Assembly: GCF_022448905.1 (NCBI RefSeq)
Contig: NZ_JAKVCW010000010.1
Span: 117,811-181,810, forward strand
Reading direction: 5' to 3'
Length of the DNA stretch: 64,000 nt
Origin: Shimia sp.
GTDB taxonomy: Bacteria; Pseudomonadota; Alphaproteobacteria; Rhodobacterales; Rhodobacteraceae
Part shown: in pieces, positions 9,096 to 18,154 of the stretch
Layout: the number at the start of each line of letters is the position of its first letter
Numbering within the stretch: the stretch's first letter is position 1
The notes under the pieces: generated by a model
What the model was told of the DNA's origin: nothing
What the model saw: only the letters and a program-made list of their open reading frames with translations
Databases searched by the model: none
Program-made: the position numbers and the translations under genes

Positions 9096-9935
9096 ATGGA
9101 TGACACCACTTTGATCCGCATCGCCGAAGCGCTGGAACGCATGGCACCGGCCCCAATGGCCGCGCCGGATTTTGCGGCTGCAGATGGCTTTGTCTGGCAT
9201 GTGGACCCGGACCGGCTGGAGCCGGTGTCCAACATCAACCGCGTGTCGCTTGATTTGCTGGTGGGCATCGACCGCTCCCGCGACACGCTTCTGGACAACA
9301 CTCGACAATTTGCGCGTGGGCTCCCGGCCAACAACGCCTTGCTTTGGGGCGCGCGCGGTATGGGCAAATCCTCCATCGTGAAAGCTGTACACGCTCAAGT
9401 CATCGCTGAAGGCCTGCCGCTCAAGATTGTAGAGCTGCAACGCGAGGACCTGCCATCCGTGGCCCGCCTGCTGAACCTCCTGCGCGCCAGCAAAGAGCGT
9501 TTCCTATTGTTCTGCGACGACCTCAGCTTCAGCCACGATGACCAGCACTACAAATCGCTCAAAGCCGTGCTGGACGGCGGCATCGAAGGCCGTCCTGACA
9601 ACGTGGTGTTCTATGCCACCTCCAATCGCCGCCACTTGATGCCGCGCGACATGATCGAAAACGAGCGCAGTTCGGCGATCAACCCATCAGAGGCCGTGGA
9701 AGAGAAGGTCTCCCTGTCCGATCGCTTTGGTCTCTGGCTGGGCTTCCACCCATGTTCGCAAGACCAATACTTGGCGATGATCGACGGCTACTGCACCGCC
9801 CATGGTGTGACCGTGGATGCAGATCGCCTGCGCGCGGAGGCGATCGAGTGGCAAGCCACACGCGGCGCCCGCTCAGGCCGTGTCGCTTGGCAGTTCTTTG
9901 TCGATTTGGCAGGGCGCGAAGGCGTCGCGTTATAA
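9096..9935 (+). CDS. DUF815-family AAA+ ATPase, 279 aa
   Basis: A P-loop protein with Walker A WGARGMGKSS (about residues 87-96) and Walker B FLLFCDDLSF, followed by the sensor-like VVFYATSNRRHLMPR. This arrangement is that of the DUF815 family, widespread AAA+ proteins of unknown role. The ATG at 9096 has AGGAGG five to ten bases upstream; an earlier in-frame ATG at 9018 lies inside the tatABC terminator. It appears to be monocistronic. Confidence 0.87.
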   Translation: MDDTTLIRIAEALERMAPAPMAAPDFAAADGFVWHVDPDRLEPVSNINRVSLDLLVGIDRSRDTLLDNTRQFARGLPANNALLWGARGMGKSSIVKAVHAQVIAEGLPLKIVELQREDLPSVARLLNLLRASKERFLLFCDDLSFSHDDQHYKSLKAVLDGGIEGRPDNVVFYATSNRRHLMPRDMIENERSSAINPSEAVEEKVSLSDRFGLWLGFHPCSQDQYLAMIDGYCTAHGVTVDADRLRAEAIEWQATRGARSGRVAWQFFVDLAGREGVAL

Positions 9936-9967
9936 TAAAGCATCCGACGTTTTAGCTGAAACATCCA

Positions 9968-10019
9968 GAGTCACGAATGTCCCGAGAGCGCCGTAGGCGT
10001 GGCAGGGTATTCGTGTCTC
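9968..10019. repeat. Long imperfect inverted repeat between convergent genes
   Basis: GAGTCACGAATGTCCC pairs with the later GGGTATTCGTGTCTC, leaving a centre in which GCGCC can pair with GGCGT. It sits between the 3' ends of the DUF815 gene and the NlpD-like gene, so it may act as a bidirectional transcript end or an mRNA-stabilising hairpin, although there is no T-run. It may also be one copy of an intergenic repeat. Confidence 0.5.
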
Positions 10020-10060
10020 AGGTTTAAGGGCGGGTGCTATAACGCCGACGCCTTGCCGCG

Positions 10061-11266
10061 TTATTTCAGGTAGGGAGCAGGGTCGACGCTGTCAAAGCCC
10101 TCGCGCACCTCAAAGTGCACAAAGCTGTTCTCCGCAGGCAACACCGCCATGCTCTGCCCGCGCTTCACGCTGGCGCCCTTCTTCACCTTCACACCGTCCA
10201 CGTTGTAGTAGACCGTCATCAGATTGTTGGGGTGGCGCACCACCAAAATGGTCACGTCATCCGCGTCTTTGGTGATCGCCGCCACGGTGCCATCCGCCGC
10301 CGCCGACACTGGCGCTCCCGCGTCCGCGGCAATGTCGATGCCGTTGTTTTTGCCCTTGGAATAAGGCCGGATCACCTTGCCAGACACCGGGTAGCTCATC
10401 GCCGCTTTGCTGGCGCTTTGTTGCTGCGCCAGGTTCGGGCTCTCCGGTTTTTCAACCGGTGTCGCGGCCGCCACTGTGTTGTCTTCCGGCAAAGGCTTAG
10501 AGGCGCTTGGCGGGGTTGGCGTGGGCGAGCCTTCGCCCGGTTTGGTGGTGGTTGCCGCTGCGGTTGTGGCGGCGGCTTTGCGCTTGGCTTCCGCTTCCGG
10601 GTCCACGGGAGGGATCAGCAGGATCTGGTTCTCACGAATGGTGAAATCGCTGCCCAACCCGTTCCATTCTGCCAAAGAGCGCACAGAGACGTTGTACAGA
10701 CGTGCAATAGTAAAGGCCGTCTCGCCGCGTTTCACCTTGTGGCGCACGGGCTCCACGCCTGTCTGCCCACCAGGTTTTGGCGTCGCAACCGGCTGCAGGG
10801 TCTCGGTCTCAACCGATGTATCGGCGTTGTTTATCGCGCCGCCGGCCAGCGCGGCAATGTCCACGCCGCCTGGCGCTGTCACCATGCCGGTGCCGCCGGT
10901 CGCCGCAGACGGCTCGGCCACACGGCGGGGCAGGGTGACCACTTCGCCCTCACGCAGCTGCGCGTCCAGCGCGATGCCGTTTGTGCGGCTCAACTCTTCG
11001 GCCGGAATGCCCACGCGTTGGGACACATCCGCCAGCGTGTCGCCACGTTTGGCCACCGCCACCTGATAGCTTGGATATGAGATCACACCACGATCATCCG
11101 GCTCCGGCCGCGTCGCCGTCGCGGTTTGCGCGGCCTCTGTGGTGTCCAACCCGCCGCCAAGGTCGCCGCGGAAGTCGTAATCCAGTGTGTCCAAACAGCC
11201 ACTCATCACGGTCAGCGCCAATCCTGCGCCGATCAACCGGGTATTCTTGGATGAGAAAACTGCCAT
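10061..11266 (-). CDS. NlpD-like lipoprotein: LysM x2 plus degenerate M23 domain, 401 aa
   Basis: A signal peptide with lipobox ends at MSGC (Cys24), so the mature protein is probably a lipoprotein. Two LysM peptidoglycan-binding repeats follow (about 66-112, containing KRGDTLADVSQRVGI, and about 174-218, containing KRGETAFTIARLYNV), then a Pro/Thr/Ala-rich linker and a C-terminal M23/LytM domain (about 300-398). The zinc ligands of active M23 enzymes are not all present: GIDIAADAG lacks the leading His and the late motif is VHFEVRE. The same loss is seen in E. coli NlpD, which activates amidases instead of cutting peptidoglycan. It is followed on the same strand by no close gene; pcm-surE lie upstream and may be cotranscribed. 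Confidence 0.88.
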   Translation of the reverse strand: MAVFSSKNTRLIGAGLALTVMSGCLDTLDYDFRGDLGGGLDTTEAAQTATATRPEPDDRGVISYPSYQVAVAKRGDTLADVSQRVGIPAEELSRTNGIALDAQLREGEVVTLPRRVAEPSAATGGTGMVTAPGGVDIAALAGGAINNADTSVETETLQPVATPKPGGQTGVEPVRHKVKRGETAFTIARLYNVSVRSLAEWNGLGSDFTIRENQILLIPPVDPEAEAKRKAAATTAAATTTKPGEGSPTPTPPSASKPLPEDNTVAAATPVEKPESPNLAQQQSASKAAMSYPVSGKVIRPYSKGKNNGIDIAADAGAPVSAAADGTVAAITKDADDVTILVVRHPNNLMTVYYNVDGVKVKKGASVKRGQSMAVLPAENSFVHFEVREGFDSVDPAPYLK

Positions 11267-11393
11267 CTCGATGTCCTCACATGCGGCGCCCTGTTACCGG
11301 GGGTCTGCTGCCAAAGCCGCGTCTGTTGTTCGCTTCGTTAAGCTTCCAAATGGGCGAGCCGTCACCCTTTGCCAAGGGGAAAGCCCAATCAAA

Positions 11394-12050
11394 TCAATCA
11401 TTCTCTCGTGCGACGCCCTCAAGCAGAGGCACAAAACGCACCGAGCGCAATTCGTCATAGTCCAGCCCGTTTTCCGTTTTGCGCACCCGAATAAGGCTCT
11501 GCACCGCATCCGACTGCCCCACGGGCACCACCATAATACCGCCGATCTTGAGTTGCGCCAAGAGGGGGCCGGGCGGGTCCTCTGCGGCGGCGGTCACAAT
11601 GATTTTGTCAAACGGCGCCTGATCCGGGAGGCCAAAGCTGCCGTCACTGATCAGAGAGGTGATGTTCACGATGCCCAATTGGTCAAACACGCCGCGCGCC
11701 TCTTGCACCAACCGCTTGTGCCGATCCACCGTATAGACCCGCCGCGCCAGATGGCTCAGGATCGCGGCCTGATAGCCCGAGCCGGTGCCCACCTCGAGCA
11801 CCTTGTCACGCGAGGTGACTTCCAAAGCTTGCGTCATCAGCCCAACTACGGAAGGCTGCGAAATGGTCTGGCCACAGGCAATCGGCAATGGCGTGTCTTC
11901 ATACGCCCGCTCGGCAAACAGCCCACGCACAAACAGCCCGCGGTCTACCTGTTCCATCGCGGTCAGCACAGCAGGCTCCGTCACCCCACGCGAACGCAGG
12001 GCAAACAGGAACTGCATTTTGCGTTCAGCAAGCGCGTCAGGGTCGGTCAT
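11394..12050 (-). CDS. pcm: Protein-L-isoaspartate O-methyltransferase, 218 aa
   Basis: The enzyme methylates isoaspartyl residues for repair of aged proteins. I see the N-terminal substrate-site region with [18 protein letters not shown], the SAM-binding motif [15 protein letters not shown] and the PCMT motif [18 protein letters not shown]. Length is usual for the family. The ATG at 12050 overlaps the surE stop by four bases. The surE-pcm-nlpD order is the widely conserved stationary-phase cluster, which supports all three calls. Confidence 0.95.
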   Translation of the reverse strand: MTDPDALAERKMQFLFALRSRGVTEPAVLTAMEQVDRGLFVRGLFAERAYEDTPLPIACGQTISQPSVVGLMTQALEVTSRDKVLEVGTGSGYQAAILSHLARRVYTVDRHKRLVQEARGVFDQLGIVNITSLISDGSFGLPDQAPFDKIIVTAAAEDPPGPLLAQLKIGGIMVVPVGQSDAVQSLIRVRKTENGLDYDELRSVRFVPLLEGVAREND

Positions 12051-12829
12051 TCAATGCCTTTCAGCGCGGCAAGTGTGTCATGTGCTGTCAGGTCCGCGCG
12101 CATCGGTGTCACCGAGGTGTAGCCCTTCAGGTTGACGGTCGCATCGGTGCCTTCGCCAGACGGGTTCTGCTGATCGCCGCCTCGGGCCCACAGGAACCGA
12201 CGCCCAGACGGCGCATTGTGCGGCTCGACCGAAAACTTGGTGCCTTGGCGCAAGCCCTGCGCCACCACCCGCGTGCCTTTGACGTCTTTGGCCAGCACAG
12301 GCGGGAAGTTCACGTTGTAAAACAAGCCATAGGGGTGGTCGTTGGCTGGATTTGCATCAAGGATCTTGCGCACAACTTCAGCGCCAAATGCGCCCGCGGC
12401 CTCAAACGGATCGTCGGCGGAGAAATTCTTCGGGCCCAGGAACTGCGACAGGGCAAAAGACGGGATGCCCTGCAAAGCGCCTTCAATCGCCGCGCCCAAC
12501 GTGCCGGAATAAAGCGCATTTTCTGCAGAGTTGTTGCCACGGTTTACGCCGGACAGGATCAACTCGGGTGGCGCGTCTTTCATCACATCATGTACGCCGG
12601 CCAATACACAATCCGCTGGGCTGCCTTCGGCGGCAAAGCGGCGCTCGCCCATCTGGGCAATCATTGTGGGGTGGGTGTAGCTGATGCAGTGGCCCACACC
12701 GGATTGCTCAAACGCAGGCGCCACACACCAGACTTCGCCGTCAGGTCCGGCCAGCTCCGCTGCAATCCGCTCCAGAACGGCCAGTCCCGGCGCGTTGATG
12801 CCGTCGTCATTGGTGATGAGAATGCGCAT
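12047..12829 (-). CDS. surE: 5'/3'-nucleotidase SurE, 260 aa
   Basis: Acid phosphatase acting on nucleoside monophosphates. The N-terminus [16 protein letters not shown] holds the metal-binding Asp pair, and [22 protein letters not shown] (split here: SGVNRGNN, then YSGTLGAA) carries the second conserved block. C-terminal [19 protein letters not shown] is typical of SurE. It is first of the surE-pcm pair with a four-base overlap. Confidence 0.95.
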   Translation of the reverse strand: MRILITNDDGINAPGLAVLERIAAELAGPDGEVWCVAPAFEQSGVGHCISYTHPTMIAQMGERRFAAEGSPADCVLAGVHDVMKDAPPELILSGVNRGNNSAENALYSGTLGAAIEGALQGIPSFALSQFLGPKNFSADDPFEAAGAFGAEVVRKILDANPANDHPYGLFYNVNFPPVLAKDVKGTRVVAQGLRQGTKFSVEPHNAPSGRRFLWARGGDQQNPSGEGTDATVNLKGYTSVTPMRADLTAHDTLAALKGIE

Positions 12830-12941
12830 GTGCCTGCCCCAATTTATCTGCTGACATCCTGTCTAGTGGAGCCATGCAAAGGGGGCAAGGCACGTGGTGT
12901 CGCTGGCCGCAACCGTTGCGGCGATGCCAGCGTTTTGAGCC

Positions 12942-13616
12942 CTAAAGCCCGATCTCAGCCATCAAACGCGCCGCTTCGTCGCGGGGATGCACTAGGTTGT
13001 CCTTGTCTTCGCCAGGGAAGAAACGCGCGCGGGTGCCGGTGGGCATGCCCCGAGGGCTTAAGATCGACACGTTTGGGCCGATATTGGTGGTCTCCGCCTG
13101 CCAGCTTTTGGCCAGCGCGATCTGAGCGGCTTTGGTGGCGCCATAGGAGCCAAAGAACTTCTCACCGGCGTGATTGTCCTCAAAGAACACCGCATGACCC
13201 GCATCGCCCAACAGCGGGCTCATAAATGGGATCAGACGGGCCACAGCATCCACATTGATCGACAGAGATTTCTGCCAGTCCTTGGCATCGATGTGATCGG
13301 TGGGGGTCAAAGGCGCGCCATGGGCGGCGGTGTGGATCCACAGGTCCACTTTGCCCCAACGGTCGTGGATCGAGCGGCACAGCTGCGCCATGGCATCGGC
13401 ATTGGTTATGTCCATCGGTGCCAGGGTGGATTTGCCCCCTTTGGCCTGAATGCGATCGTCCAGATCTTCCAGTGCACCGGTGGTGCGGGCCACAGCCACA
13501 ACGTGGTACGCGGGCACAAGCGCCTCTGCAAAAGCGGCACCAAGGCCACGTGATGCGCCGGTGATCAGCGCGATTTTCTCGCCGGAGGCGTCGGGGGTGT
13601 TGGACGTGTCACTCAT
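12942..13616 (-). CDS. Short-chain dehydrogenase/reductase, 224 aa
   Basis: A standard SDR: cofactor motif TGASRGLG near the N-terminus, a central Asn-Ala-Ala-like block reading HTAAHGAP, and the catalytic SYGATKAAQ (YxxxK). The usual Ser before it is less clear (VFFEDNHAGEKFF). The sequence around the end, SPRGMPTGTRARFFPGEDK, suggests a YciK-like or oxidoreductase of unknown substrate. I use the ATG at 13616 (MSDTSNT); an in-frame start at 13637 adds seven residues. It precedes surE on the same strand with about 110 bp between. Confidence 0.83.
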   Translation of the reverse strand: MSDTSNTPDASGEKIALITGASRGLGAAFAEALVPAYHVVAVARTTGALEDLDDRIQAKGGKSTLAPMDITNADAMAQLCRSIHDRWGKVDLWIHTAAHGAPLTPTDHIDAKDWQKSLSINVDAVARLIPFMSPLLGDAGHAVFFEDNHAGEKFFGSYGATKAAQIALAKSWQAETTNIGPNVSILSPRGMPTGTRARFFPGEDKDNLVHPRDEAARLMAEIGL

Positions 13617-13711
13617 AGGCCGATGCAATGCGACCAAAGCGGCACAAGGTCAAGAGGCAAGCAAGTCGCAGGGGGGACGAGAACTGCCATCTCCCCTCGC
13701 GATTTAGTTGT

Positions 13712-13969
13712 TTAGTTGGGCATCGACAGGCGGGTGGTGCCATGGCCTGCGTTGAGCACAATGTTGTCTTCGCCAATGGCCACCACTTTGCCGGAGGGCG
13801 TGCGGTCGCCAAGTTCAACGCGCAGGGTTTTGCCCCCTGCGGTCATCAACAAGGCGCGCGGGTTTTTCGGGCTGCCCATCACGCCAATCAAAGTCAGGCG
13901 GGAGCGGTTCTTCAGCACACCGGATTGCGTGGCCTGCGCGGCCACGTGGGAAGGAGTCTTGGAGGACAT
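13712..13969 (-). CDS. Small conserved-looking protein, 85 aa
   Basis: No confident family. The second half (ALLMTAGGKTLRVELGDR followed by SGKVVAIGEDNIVL) has the short beta-strand rhythm and the G-D-x-V pattern seen in the periplasmic HR/PDZ-adjacent domains of GspC- or PilP-type pilus and secretion proteins, but there is no membrane segment and no pilus gene nearby. The codon use looks genuine and the start ATG at 13969 is the only one. It lies between the SDR and the DUF2199 gene on the same strand. Confidence 0.6.
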   Translation of the reverse strand: MSSKTPSHVAAQATQSGVLKNRSRLTLIGVMGSPKNPRALLMTAGGKTLRVELGDRTPSGKVVAIGEDNIVLNAGHGTTRLSMPN

Positions 13970-14108
13970 GATACTGCCTGTGTTTGTGAGCGGTGGCGGC
14001 TATATAGTTGGAGGGTCGTGAGCCGCCAGACAGACGTAACGTATTTATAGTTAAGGACCGCTAAACAGGCGGTCGATTGCCAAAGAAAAAAGGCCAATGC
14101 GGCGGATT

Positions 14109-14672
14109 TCAGCCCATCAGGTGCGGTCGCAGGTCCTCACCACAAGCCGCGTATATTTCCAGCAGTTGATCAAAGGAAATGCCTTCTGCCTGTGCTTGTG
14201 CCAGTGGTCCTGAATTGGCCGTCAGGTGTGGCCTCTCGGCGCCTGATTCTGCCGGTTTTAGGCCGCAAGAAATGGGCTCATCGCTTTCAAACAGCGGCAG
14301 GTCATTCATCAACCAGGCCGCGGCCCCTGCAAAGCCGGTGTCCTCGCCAGTTGCATCCAGCACGTAGGCTTTGAAGTCTTCCACCGCCAGGCTGGCCCAT
14401 ACGCCAAACAGAAAGACCTCGTCGCTGCCACGAATGGGCAGGGGCACCACGCAATGGACAAAGCGCAGATCGTCAAGCACACAGAGGTCGGCGGTCAACA
14501 CATCGTCGCCCACCGTCAGGGTGTCACCATCAGTTAATGGGCCATGCGGCCAGCAATCCGGCTGTCCAAAGCCCATGTCAACAATGCCGCCAAAGCTACG
14601 CCCGCAGCATTTGCAGGCGTAGGTGGGATCGTTCAACCGCTGCCAGCGGCTATCAAGCGCCAGCAGGTTCAC
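14109..14672 (-). CDS. DUF2199-family protein, 187 aa
   Basis: The N-terminal YACKCCGRSFGG, a CxxCG pair, and the following DMGFGQPDCWP are characteristic of DUF2199 proteins, whose function is unknown. I choose the GTG at 14672: AGGGGTGAG, overlapping the purF stop, is a good ribosome site for it. An ATG at 14705 would overlap the purF coding end by 29 bp and add 11 residues. The arrangement suggests translational coupling to purF. Confidence 0.75.
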   Translation of the reverse strand: MNLLALDSRWQRLNDPTYACKCCGRSFGGIVDMGFGQPDCWPHGPLTDGDTLTVGDDVLTADLCVLDDLRFVHCVVPLPIRGSDEVFLFGVWASLAVEDFKAYVLDATGEDTGFAGAAAWLMNDLPLFESDEPISCGLKPAESGAERPHLTANSGPLAQAQAEGISFDQLLEIYAACGEDLRPHLMG

Positions 14673-14676
14673 GCGC

Positions 14677-16206
14677 TCACCCCTGAGAAGTTGCCAAAGT
14701 GGCACCGTTCCAGCTTGCGCCGGGCGTTGGAGCCTCTTCGATCTTCTTGCTCACCCGGCTGCTGCCTTCGAGCGCGGCCAGATATTCCGGCGTCACGCCA
14801 CCGGTGATGTAGTTGCCGTCAAAGCAGGAGCAATCAAAGCGTTCGATCTCTGGGTTGCCTTCTTTGGCCGCCCAAATCAGGTCTTCAAGCTTTTGGTAGA
14901 ACAGCGCATCGGCGCCCAATTCCTCGCGAATTTCCTCAACGCTCATGCCATTGGCGATCAGCTCATGCTTGGTTGGCATGTCGATGCCGTAGACGTTGGG
15001 GTGCGACACAGGCGGGGAAGCCGACGCGATGTAGACCTTCTTCGCGCCTGCCTCACGGCACATCTGCACAATCTTCTTGATGGTGTTGCCGCGCACAATG
15101 CTGTCGTCAATCAACAGGATGTTGCGGCCTTCCATCTCGCGTGGAATGGCGTTCAGCTTCCGACGCACGGACTTCTGACGCTCTTCCTGGCCAGGCATAA
15201 TAAACGTCCGGCCCACATAGCGGTTCTTCACAAGCGCCTCGCGATAGCGGATGCCGGTGATGTTGCTGACTTCCAATGCAACAGGTCGCGCACTATCCGG
15301 CACAGGAATGATCGCGTCAATGTCCAAGCCGCTCTCTTGCACCTGCTTGGCCAGGGTTTTGCCCATGCGGATCTGCGCCTGATAGACAGACACGCCGTCC
15401 AGCACGCTGTCTGGGCGCGCCAAATAGACATACTCGAAGATACAAGGCGTCAACTCGCCTTCGACTGCTTGGAACTCGTGCAGATTGCCGTCCAGATCTA
15501 CCAGCATTGCCTCGCCGGGCTTCAGGTCGCGAATTTTGTCAAAGCCATTGATGCCAAAGGCCACATCCTCAGACGCAAAGGCATAGTCGTCGCCGTCACC
15601 CTCTGCATCGCGCTTCGCAACGGACAGCGGGCGAATGCCGTGGGGGTCCCGGAAGGCCAACATGCCCACACCTGCGATCAGGCAGACCACGGAATAGGCG
15701 CCTTGCACGCGTTCCATGGTCATCTTCACACCGGCAAAGATGTTGCGGATCGCATCGGCGCTGCCGTTGACTTTGATGGCATCGGCAACTTTGTCGGCCA
15801 ACACGTTGAGCAGGATCTCACTGTCAGAGGTGGTCCGCAGGTGGCGGGAGTATTTCCCGGTCACCTTTTCGCGCTGTGCCTCGGTGTTGGTGATATTGCC
15901 GTTGTGCACCAGATAGATGCCATAAGGCGCGTTCACAAAAAACGGCTGCGCCTCAGACGCCGACAGGCTGCCCGCCGTTGGATAGCGCACATGGCCCATA
16001 CCAATGCGGCCTGTCAGGGTTTCCGCATCAGACGGCTGAAACACGTCCTTGACCAAACCATTGGCCTTGCGCTCGCGAAAGAAGCCGCCTGTGTAGGTCA
16101 CCACACCCGAGGCATCCTGCCCCCGATGCTGCAACATCAAGAGACCATCGTAGATCTCTCCAAAGACGTCATGGTTTCGGTTGGCGATCCCCAAAATTCC
16201 GCACAC
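14677..16206 (-). CDS. purF: Amidophosphoribosyltransferase, 509 aa
   Basis: First committed step of purine synthesis: PRPP plus glutamine to phosphoribosylamine. The protein begins MCGILGI, with Cys2 as the glutaminase nucleophile after Met removal, and has LLMLQHRGQDASG, GMGHVRYPT and the PRPP loop LLIDDSIVRGNT. The start codon is GTG (16206), fixed because Cys must be residue 2. No propeptide is present. A DUF2199 gene follows with an overlapping ribosome site. Confidence 0.96.
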   Translation of the reverse strand: MCGILGIANRNHDVFGEIYDGLLMLQHRGQDASGVVTYTGGFFRERKANGLVKDVFQPSDAETLTGRIGMGHVRYPTAGSLSASEAQPFFVNAPYGIYLVHNGNITNTEAQREKVTGKYSRHLRTTSDSEILLNVLADKVADAIKVNGSADAIRNIFAGVKMTMERVQGAYSVVCLIAGVGMLAFRDPHGIRPLSVAKRDAEGDGDDYAFASEDVAFGINGFDKIRDLKPGEAMLVDLDGNLHEFQAVEGELTPCIFEYVYLARPDSVLDGVSVYQAQIRMGKTLAKQVQESGLDIDAIIPVPDSARPVALEVSNITGIRYREALVKNRYVGRTFIMPGQEERQKSVRRKLNAIPREMEGRNILLIDDSIVRGNTIKKIVQMCREAGAKKVYIASASPPVSHPNVYGIDMPTKHELIANGMSVEEIREELGADALFYQKLEDLIWAAKEGNPEIERFDCSCFDGNYITGGVTPEYLAALEGSSRVSKKIEEAPTPGASWNGATLATSQG

Positions 16207-16458
16207 GGGCAGGGCTCCCTTCGTCAGGTTAGGCTAATGTGATTGAGGCTGCGCAGCGAGGCACCAAAGGCGCAAATCGTGAAAGGACACATCTCAGGTG
16301 GACAAGCCTTTGCTATGCGCGGGGTGCGCCAGCTGAAAGGGTGGGAAAAACCACTGTCCACAGGGAGGCTCCGAATCCTGTTCTCGTGCTAGGGCCTCTC
16401 TTAAGGGCTCCCGCCCAGCATGTCACGAAAGGATCACAAAAGCCGCGACAATCTGCGC

Positions 16459-16734
16459 CTAAGCCTTTTTCACCATGCGGATCAGGACCAGCACAACCGC
16501 CGCGCCCAGCATCGATTGAAACACCGAGCTGAAAAAGCCGCCACCAAAAGAGAAGCCCAAGACCGGCAGCACAAAATTGGCCAGGATCGCGCCTCCGATG
16601 CCAAGGATCACATTGCCAATCAGGCCAAACCCGCCGCCGCGCACCAGCTTGCCTGCAAGCCAACCGGCCAGGCCACCAATGATCACTGCGCTGAAAATGC
16701 CTGAAAAAAGCTGTGCGTCTGTGGTGCCTTCCAT
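16459..16734 (-). CDS. GlsB/YeaQ/YmgE-type membrane protein, 91 aa
   Basis: Three glycine-rich hydrophobic segments with the pattern GGLAGWLAGKLVRGGGFGL and GNVILGIGGAILANFVLPVLG (family once called transglycosylase-associated). Members are small inner-membrane proteins often linked to stress, with no proven enzymatic role. ATG at 16734 with AGGAGAG-like site upstream. The 250 bp between this gene and purF hold no gene I can support. Confidence 0.85.
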   Translation of the reverse strand: MEGTTDAQLFSGIFSAVIIGGLAGWLAGKLVRGGGFGLIGNVILGIGGAILANFVLPVLGFSFGGGFFSSVFQSMLGAAVVLVLIRMVKKA

Positions 16735-16756
16735 AATGTCTCTCCTTAGCAGCCGC

Positions 16757-18019
16757 TTAGCTCAGCTGCGTTTCCAGATGTTTGATGCGTTTTTGGACCA
16801 GATCAATATGCATGCGCGCGTGATAGGCCGTCTGCCGGTAGGCTGGCGGCAATTTTAGCTGCGAAATCCGGTGATCCACCTCTTCCAACTCTTCGGCCAT
16901 GCCGGCCAGTTCCGCTGCCGTGCACTTCGGCCCCATCTGCGCCTCGATCTCACGTATACGGCCGTAGTGTTTCCACACCTGCCAGCCACGGAAATAGGCA
17001 TAAACCATGGGCAACACCCGCAAAAGCGGCAAGATCAGGAACAGGATTGGCAGGGTTAGCAGAAACACGCGATTGACCTGCGCCGCCATCCAATAGGGCA
17101 GAAGGTTGTGCCAGGTGCTTGGCCCGTCCTCGATCAATTGCCGCGCCACGTTGTTCTCAGGGATGCCAATGCCGCGTGGCTCCGGAAACGTGCCGCGCGA
17201 CGTCAGCACATCATGCCCGCGATGCAGCTCTTTCGCCGCCATGGTCAATCGGTTCACCAGCGCGGGATGCAGCTTTGGATCAATCACCAACTGCGCCTTT
17301 AACGCCAACAATTGCCGCGCCTCGCTCGGCTGCACCGGGTTCAGCGACACGCCCCCCGTAGGGACCTCCACGAGATCCGCATAGTCTAGGTGCCGGGCAA
17401 TGGCGTCGGTATAGGACAGGCGCAAAATGTCGATGTCGTCATAGCCAAAGGCCTGCCGCAGATAGGGCGCCTCGATGCTGCTGACAAAAAACGCCATGTC
17501 GATGTCACCAGACCGCAACGCAAAAATTGCCTGTGAAAACCCGACATCCACCAGCGTATTGGCGTTTTTGTCCATGCCAACCGCGTCCTGAAAATCGGCA
17601 AAGGCCACGGCTGTGCCCGATCCGCGTTTGCCTGCGGCAATGGTCAGGCCCCGCCACAACGCTGGGTTGGACGGGATACTGTGTCCGCTATGTGCCAGGA
17701 AAATCATGGGCTCATAAAACACGCCGCCAATCGCCTCGGCTGTGCCTGCCGTCACGCCAACGCCGGCTTGTAAAAACGCCGCATCCACCAAATCGCTGGA
17801 CATCAACTCCGCATTGTCGACCGAGCCATTGGTGTGCACGATCTGCACTTCAATGTCATCTCGCGCCAGAATGTCCCGATACCGCTCCGCCATAAGCGTA
17901 TAGGCTCCGCCTTGCGTGCCCGCCGCCAGTTTCAGTTTGTTGGGCGGCAGCAACATATACATTACCAGCGTCACACAAACGGCGAGGCTCAAGGTGGTGA
18001 TGAATATCCAAAGTCGCAT
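16757..18019 (-). CDS. Membrane-anchored TAXI-type solute-binding protein, 420 aa
   Basis: After an N-terminal membrane helix (about residues 3-25), residues 28-300 resemble the TAXI family of TRAP-transporter binding proteins: LAAGTQGGAYTLMAERY, then VHTNGSVDNAELM. Unusually, a second membrane helix (VFLLTLPILFLILPLLRVLP) follows, then a charged, probably coiled-coil tail (CTAAELAGMAEELEEVDHR). No TRAP permease is nearby. It may sense a ligand and not transport it. I use the ATG at 18019; a TTG at 18103 would add 28 residues before the helix. Neighbours cvpA upstream and a GlsB-like gene downstream share the strand. Confidence 0.75.
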   Translation of the reverse strand: MRLWIFITTLSLAVCVTLVMYMLLPPNKLKLAAGTQGGAYTLMAERYRDILARDDIEVQIVHTNGSVDNAELMSSDLVDAAFLQAGVGVTAGTAEAIGGVFYEPMIFLAHSGHSIPSNPALWRGLTIAAGKRGSGTAVAFADFQDAVGMDKNANTLVDVGFSQAIFALRSGDIDMAFFVSSIEAPYLRQAFGYDDIDILRLSYTDAIARHLDYADLVEVPTGGVSLNPVQPSEARQLLALKAQLVIDPKLHPALVNRLTMAAKELHRGHDVLTSRGTFPEPRGIGIPENNVARQLIEDGPSTWHNLLPYWMAAQVNRVFLLTLPILFLILPLLRVLPMVYAYFRGWQVWKHYGRIREIEAQMGPKCTAAELAGMAEELEEVDHRISQLKLPPAYRQTAYHARMHIDLVQKRIKHLETQLS

Positions 18020-18154
18020 GGTAAAGCTGCCAAAACATTCCAGTTTTCGCGACCGTAGCCCCCGCTGGCGGTGCAAACAAGAGATCAGAGCGCCACGCAG
18101 CAAAAAGCCCGCAACCGTGTGGCGCGGACTTGAGCGTTTCTGAGCTGGCTGCGC

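Noticed and set aside
11888..13225. A 445-residue open frame on the plus strand
   Set aside because: Antisense to pcm, surE and the SDR gene.
14623..16242. A 539-residue open frame on the plus strand
   Set aside because: Antisense to purF, whose motifs are complete; the frame has no recognisable domain.
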